Below are positions 58,927 to 64,000 of a DNA stretch of 64,000 bases, one piece after another (the first letter of the stretch is position 1; each line of letters begins with the position of its first letter). Below the pieces are notes generated by a model, which saw nothing but the letters and a program-made list of their open reading frames with translations, searched no databases and was not told where the DNA came from. The stretch covers positions 4,389,392 to 4,453,391 of the forward strand of contig NW_020312935.1 in NCBI RefSeq assembly GCF_003265705.1, read 5' to 3'. Made by a program: the position numbers and the translations under genes. Origin of the DNA: Callorhinus ursinus. Taxonomy: Eukaryota; Chordata; Mammalia; Carnivora; Otariidae.

Positions 58927-59115
58927 GGGGCGCCTGGGTGGCTCAGTCTGCCTTCGGCTTAGGTCATGATCCCACAGTATTGGCACTGAGTCCCACATTG
59001 GGCTCCCTGCTCAGCGGGGAGTCTGCTTCTCTGCCCTTCCCCTGGCTCATGTGCTCACTCTCTCTCTCTCTCTGCCTCACTCTCGCTCTCAAATGAATAA
59101 AATCTTAAAAAAAAA
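58927..59115 (+). mobile_element. Carnivore SINE with internal head deletion
   Basis: GGTTAAGCG is missing between CTCAGTC and TGCCTTCGGCTTAGG; flanks AGCTAAACAGAG and AGTTAAACAGAAT. Confidence 0.93.
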
Positions 59116-59129
59116 AGTTAAACAGAATC

Positions 59130-59246
59130 AGCACACCTGGCTAGCTCAGTCAGTGGAGCATGTGACTCTTGATCTCAGGGTTGTGAGGTCAAGCCCTACA
59201 TTGGGTTAAAGATTACTTGAAAATAAAATCTTTAAAAAAAAAAAAG
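59130..59246 (+). mobile_element. Short tRNA-Lys-type SINE
   Basis: GCACACCTGGCTAGCTCAG to TTAAAGATTACTTG and an A tail; next to the preceding SINE in LINE-1 sequence. Confidence 0.9.
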
Positions 59247-60061
59247 TTAGGAAACAGAATTACCATAAGACCCAGCAATTCCATTTCTAGATGTATACCC
59301 AAAAGAACTGAAAATATGTCTCTACACAAGCCTTGTACACAATGTTCATAGCAAGGTTATTCATAACAGCCAAAAAGTGGAAACATCCCAAATGTACATG
59401 AACTGAGAAACGGGTAAGTAAAATCTGGTATATCCATACAATAGAATATTATTTGGTCATAAAAAGGAATGAAGTGCTGTTTCATACTGTAATTTGGATG
59501 AACTCTGAAAACATCATGCTAAGTAAAAGAAATAAATGAAAGCCAGGCAAAAAGGCCCAATTATTATATGATTTCATTTATATGAAATATCTTGAACAGG
59601 TGAATCCATGGAAAAAGAATGTAGACTAGTGGTATCCAAGGGTTGGAAGGGTTAGGGGACTGGCATGACTGTTAATGGCTACAAGGTTTCTTCCCGGGTG
59701 ATAAAAATGTTCTAGAATTAGTGCTGAGGGACGGCCGGCCGCACAACTTTGTGAAAAGGCTAACACCACTAAATTTAACACATCAAAATGTGAATTTTAA
59801 GGTATATGAAGTATAGCTAAAACTTTTTAAAAGCTTATAGTTAAAACAGAAGTCAAAGAAAACCTCAAAGCAATTTAAAGAGATAAAATATTGCACCCAT
59901 GAAATAACAACAGAATGTAATTTTAAAGGAAGGCAGGCAGGCAGGAAAGTAAGTTGGCTGGTTGGTGGATTCAGAGAATAATAAATTGCTCTTAGAAAGG
60001 ACAGTTCTGAGAGCAGAAACAAAGCTGATAAAGTGAGGACATACACTAAAAAGTAAACCAA

Positions 60062-60263
60062 GGGATGCCTGGGTGGCTCAGCCGGTTAAGCGTCTGCCTT
60101 TGGCTCAGGTCATGATCCCAGGGTCCTGGGATCGAGTCCCGCATCGGGCTCCCTGCTCTGCGGGGAGCCTGCTTCTCCTTCTCCCTCGGCCTGCCTCTCT
60201 CTCTCTCTCTCTCTCAAATGAATAAATAAAATCTTAAAAAAAAAATAAAATAAAATAAAAAAT
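60062..60263 (+). mobile_element. Carnivore SINE, full length
   Basis: GGGATGCCTGGGTGGCTCAG head; flanks AAAAAGTAAACCAA and AAAAAGTGAACCAA; long AAAAT-rich tail. Confidence 0.95.
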
Positions 60264-60353
60264 AAAAAGTGAACCAAAAGACAAAGAAGATGGTAAATAG
60301 GTGAACAATGATTTTTTTAAAACAGTGGATTTGTTCAAAATGTCCAAAGTCCA

Positions 60354-60540
60354 GGGGCGCCCAGGTGGCTCAATAGGTTGAGCATCCAACTCTTGGTTTC
60401 AGCTCAGGTCACGATCTCAGGGTCGTGAGATGGAGCCCCACCTCTGGCTCCGCACTCAGCACAGAGTCTGCTTCAGATTCTTTCCCTCTGCCCCTCCTGC
60501 TCGTGTGCTCTCTCCCTCTAAAATAAATAAATAAACCTTT
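60354..60540 (+). mobile_element. Carnivore SINE, older subfamily
   Basis: GGGGCGCCCAGGTGGCTCAA head; 17-bp flanks AAAATGTCCAAAGTCCA and AAAATGTCCAATGTCCA differ at one base. Confidence 0.95.
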
Positions 60541-60559
60541 AAAATGTCCAATGTCCATC

Positions 60560-61500
60560 TTATAGCAAGTCCAGAAATGAAAAAGGAAAAAAAAAGAGAA
60601 ATCATCAGAGCAATGTTGCAGAACATTTTTCTTAAGCTGAAGGATATACAGTTCTAGACAGAAAGCACCCAACTGAGTGCCCAGAGCAATGGATGAAACA
60701 AAAACCATTCTACTGCACAATGCTATGAAATTTCAGAACATGAGAACAAAGGGTATACAAACTCCCAGTCACATTTACAAACAAGAAAAATCAGAATGGC
60801 ATCAGACTTCTCAACAGTAACACCAAATGTGAGAAGACAATGCAATGCTTTCAAATTTGAGGTAAAATGATCTTTTTTTATTTTTTAATCTATAATTCCA
60901 CAACCAAGAAAACCATCCATCAAGTATGGTTGGAAAACCATGGTATGTTCAGATTTGTAAAGTCTCAAAAAAATTCTTCCCCAAGCTGCTTTTGTCAGGA
61001 AGCTACTGAAAGGTGTGTTCCAGGGGAATGAAGGAAAAAGATGGAGGACAGTGGGGCTCACAGGGGAGAGACAAAAGGAATTATAAGACTGACACTGCAA
61101 AATCCCAAGGCGTCACAGTACCAGAGCCCAGAGCGCAACCAGTCCAGATCAGAGCATTCACGTCACCTCTAGAGGGAAGAAAGAAAACGGGAGAAATAGG
61201 CTGCATGATGCATCTGATTGCACTGAGAAAAGTAGCACTTTTAGCTCTATCACAAGGTTTGGTGTGGAATCAGTGACAGGAACACAGGACAACTACACAA
61301 ATGAAAAATCAGGAAATATGGAACTAGTAACAACAAAAGTTATATGATAGGAAATGTAATCCTAATACACTATGTGGCTCAGCTGTGAATAATATCTGTA
61401 ATTATAACAGCATAAACAATTTAATCAAAACTTGTGATGTGGAAGTAATCAGAAGGTGGAGGTAGAAGTGTGTGTGAAGACTGGCCAGAAAGACGGCTAA
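60560..61500 (+). mobile_element. Old LINE-1/HAL1-like fragment
   Basis: ATGGCATCAGACTTCTCAAC and ATGCAATGCTTTCAAATTTG resemble the LINE-1 5' half or HAL1. Highly decayed. Confidence 0.5.
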
Positions 61501-61582
61501 ATCCTCACCTTCAATAGTTCAAATGGATAAAACTGACAGGCTAAGAAATAGCAGCATAAAAACATTCAGAATTGCAGAAGTT

Positions 61583-61690
61583 GGGGCACCTGGATGGCTC
61601 AGTCAGTAAGTAGAGCATGTGACTCTTGATACCAGAGTCATGAGTTCAAGCCCCCATTCGGTATGGAGCCTATTTTAAAAGAAAAAAGAA
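61583..61690 (+). mobile_element. Short tRNA-Lys-type SINE
   Basis: GGGGCACCTGGATGGCTCAG to GGTATGGAGCCTATTTTA and an A-rich tail. Confidence 0.88.
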
Positions 61691-61964
61691 ATGCACAAGT
61701 CAATATTAGAAGAAAACTAAGAGTTGAAAGTCACTGACTCCACAGAGCAAGAATCAAGAACAAAAAGAGGCAAAGCTAGGAACTGCTGTTGTATTCTCAG
61801 TCTTGTAATGCTATTTGGCCCTTTAAACTATGTGCATGTATTATTTTGGTCATAAATAAAATTTAAATTCAGAAAAGAAAAAGGCTTCTCTTCAAATCAG
61901 GTCACAGGATGATATCCTTATTTAATTTTAATAAGAACATCCCTTCTAACATCCAATTAGAGTA

Positions 61965-62425
61965 GTGGGTTGAATTGTGGCACCCAGAACGTCTGTCTGA
62001 GCACTAACCCCCTGGAACCTGTGACTGTGACCTTATTTGGCAACAGGGTCTTTGCAGAGGCAATTAAGTTAAAGATTTGAAGATAAGATCACCTTGAATT
62101 TAGAGTGGGCGTAGTATCAGTATAGGAGACAGAGCGGAGAGACACAGACACAAGGGAGGAGGCCATGTGAAGACCGAGCAGAGATGGGAGTCCGACAATT
62201 CCAAGCCAACTGACGCCTCAAGCTAAGAGAGGCAAAGAAAGAATTTCCCACAATCCCACCCACACCTCCCTACCCACTCCCCCACCCTCCCCCAAGGTCA
62301 TCCCCAGCCTAGAGGGATCAGGCCCTGTCCATACGGACACCTTGATTTCAGACTTCTGGCCTCCAGAACGTTGTTTTAAACCATCACGTCTGTGGTAACG
62401 TGTTAAACAGATGAGGAATAGTAAC
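61965..62425 (+). mobile_element. Old LTR-like repeat (MaLR/ERVL type)
   Basis: GTGGGTTGAATTGTGGCACC, GTGACCTTATTTGGCAACAG, GGGTCTTTGCAGAGGCAATT, GGCCATGTGAAGACCGAGCA and ACACCTTGATTTCAGACTTC then TGGCCTCCAGAA form a series seen in an old mammalian interspersed repeat with LTR-like layout. I am sure it is a known repeat type but not of its exact class. No viral gene is present. Confidence 0.5.
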
Positions 62426-62845
62426 CTAATACAATTAGCAACAAAGGCTTTAGAAGAGGTAGATTTCAACTGACATCAGGCTGAAACTCAAAGTCCTCTC
62501 CCCACGACACATCCTTTAGAGGCCCAACTCCCAGGCCCACAGTAACTCCGGGAAAGAAAGAAGCCCTTCAGTCACAGGGGGTGTGGTCTTGCTCAAACTG
62601 CGTTTCTTAGTTGTGATTCCAGATACAAAAGAGAATCCTAAACATATCATTATGCTTTATATTTCATAATTTTTAAAAAAAAACAAGTATTTTTCATGCT
62701 CTATTCCAAAACAATTTTTTGATGCCACTTCTGACACAACAATCGATTCGCTTTAGAGAATCCGAGACTGAGGTAAGTATTTTAATGAAAAGTAAAAGGA
62801 CGAAGCGAGGAGTGCTACAGTAGGAGAGCGGCAAGCAGCCTACCG

Positions 62846-63055
62846 CTGTCTTCCCCTGGAAGCTTCATGACCTTCCTCCGCCTTTCCATCTCTCTTTCCT
62901 CTATTTTGCTAGGCCCCTCCTCCCTGGCAATTCCCTCCTGTTCCCTCAGGTGCCCCAGCCCCGCCCGGGGATCACTGCACACCTCACAACCAAAAGGGCA
63001 GCTGGCCTCCGGCTCAAAATGAGCTACCAGCTCGCAGGTGTTTGTCAGCTCCACC
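62846..63055 (-). other. Candidate unannotated exon in the WWP2 5' intron
   Basis: Unique, GC-richer sequence, open in one frame across its length (segments include ELTNTCELVAHFEPEASCPF and REMERRRKVMKLPGEDSGR). On the minus strand it is bounded by TTATTTTCAG (acceptor near 63056) and GTAGGC (donor near 62845). I do not recognise the peptide, and the pieces may coincide by chance. If real it could be an alternative untranslated or N-terminal WWP2 exon. Confidence 0.2.
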
Positions 63056-63128
63056 CTGAAAATAACAAATAATGCCCTTCCACCTTTCATTTTAAATAAG
63101 AAACTCTAAATAAATAAATAGATAGGTA

Positions 63129-63245
63129 GGGGCGCCTGGCCGGCTCAGTCAGTGAATGGTGCGACTCTTCATCTTGGGGTTGGCAGTTGAAGCCGCACGT
63201 TGGGTGTAGAGATTACTTAAAAATAAACTCTTAAAAAAAAAAAAA
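63129..63245 (+). mobile_element. Short tRNA-Lys-type SINE
   Basis: GGGGCGCCTGGCCGGCTCAG to GGGTGTAGAGATTACTTA and an A tail. Confidence 0.92.
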
Positions 63246-63629
63246 GGACAGATAAATAAAAAGCCAGCTTTCTTTGCCTAGAATCCACAGACTGTTAAAA
63301 GACACGAAAGTGTCCGCTAGGGCAGTAATTCCTGAGCTCTTCTCATTAGCAAAATTAAACAAGTCAAGGGTCCACTGACTGGTTCAGTTTCCAGAGACAT
63401 CCAGAAAGACACAAAGATCTATCATAGTCCTTCTTGGTTAAAATACTTGAAATACCTGAGATCAAAAAAGCAGGGAGAACACTTTTCAATGTACTGTCCC
63501 GGGAACAACAGAGGACGCTGAATACTGGGAGGACGGCAGAAGATGATGGAGAGTGGCCGCTTTCACCTGCACTAAAATCTTGGTCTCCACAGAACACAGA
63601 GGGTACGTTCAAAACAGGGCTGGTTGACT

Positions 63630-64000
63630 CTTTATTTTTATTATTGTTGAAATATAATTCACATGCCATAAATTCACCCTTTTAAAGCATACAATTCGGT
63701 AAGTTTTAGTATATTCACAGAGTAGCGCAAGCACTAATTCCATAACATTTCATCACCCCAAAAGAAACCCCATACCCATAAGCAGTCACCCTTCATTCCT
63801 CCCTGCACCCCAGCCTCTAGCAACCACTAAAGTACTTCCTGACTCTGTGGATCTGCCTATGCTGGACATTTCAAACCCATGGAATCATACAATACATGGA
63901 TATATAACCTTTTGTTTACCCATTCATCAGCTGATGGACTACTCAACATTTGGGTTGCTCGGACAGGTTGATTCTTGAAGCCGGGGGACAATAATGGTCA
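63630..64000 (-). mobile_element. Old LINE-1-like fragment running off the window
   Basis: TTGTTGAAATATAATTCACA, CTAATTCCATAACATTTCAT and GATCTGCCTATGCTGGACAT are a common L1M motif series in this orientation. Confidence 0.6.

Larger units (their letters stand above)
58680..59830 (+). mobile_element. LINE-1 ORF2 end and 3' UTR, SINE-interrupted
   Basis: AACATCATTAGTCACTAGAA, ATTACCATAAGACCCAGCAA, TTCATAACAGCCAAAAAGTG, and near the end CATCAAAATGTGAATTTTAA. Two SINEs lie between 58927 and 59246. Confidence 0.82.
47726..64000 (-). other. WWP2: WWP2 intron 5' of the start-codon exon (partial)
   Basis: The 3' part of a long intron that separates the start-codon exon from untranslated exon(s). 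No CpG island or obvious promoter occurs up to 64000, so the main promoter is probably outside the window. Repeats are listed separately. The stretches 47730-48040, 49340-50150, 52250-53290, 53500-53740, 57250-58190, 61700-61960 and 62440-63120 carry no clear repeat; a possible unannotated exon lies at 62846-63055. Confidence 0.7.

Noticed and set aside
1..64000. CRISPR-like or phage-like repeat arrays
   Set aside because: The many repeated 150-220 bp units are dispersed SINEs with individual target duplications, not regularly spaced arrays; the genome is mammalian.

Overview
The window is nuclear DNA from a carnivoran mammal. It carries about sixty copies of the tRNA-Lys-derived carnivore SINE (Can-SINE/SINEC, starting GGGCGCCTGGGTGGCTCAG). 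The copies have the form usual in arctoid caniforms (bears, seals, mustelids) and lack the diagnostic dog SINEC_Cf and cat forms as I remember them. Old LINE-1, LINE-2, MIR and hAT-Charlie remnants fill much of the rest. No CpG island is visible, and there is no prokaryotic gene, CRISPR array or operon.

The only functional gene I can support is WWP2, a HECT-type E3 ubiquitin ligase of the NEDD4 family, on the minus strand. Five coding exons are present. In transcript order they are 47641-47710 (start codon), 40539-40686, 39822-39943, 7909-8046 and 6025-6121. All have canonical splice sites, compatible phases and an open frame. Together they encode about the first 192 residues: the N-terminal C2 domain and the start of the Ser/Pro-rich linker. 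The WW and HECT domains lie beyond position 1, and the promoter and first untranslated exon(s) probably lie beyond 64000.

Layout by position: 1-6024 is part of the intron after the fifth coding exon; 6122-7908 a 1.8 kb intron; 8047-39821 a 31.8 kb intron with most of the repeats and an RPL37A processed pseudogene; 39944-40538 a 595-bp intron of which a SINE makes up about 40%; 40687-47640 a 7 kb intron; 47726-64000 the 3' part of a long 5' intron, containing a fossil hAT-Charlie transposase. SINEs are strongly biased (about 52 to 9) towards the plus strand, antisense to WWP2.

I found no undescribed biological system. The observations most worth checking are a SINE 77 bp from a WWP2 splice acceptor, an open, splice-flanked unique segment at 62846-63055, a nested LINE-1 insertion with an apparent 3' transduction, several same-site SINE/L1 insertion clusters, and the Charlie transposase fossil lying in sense with WWP2.
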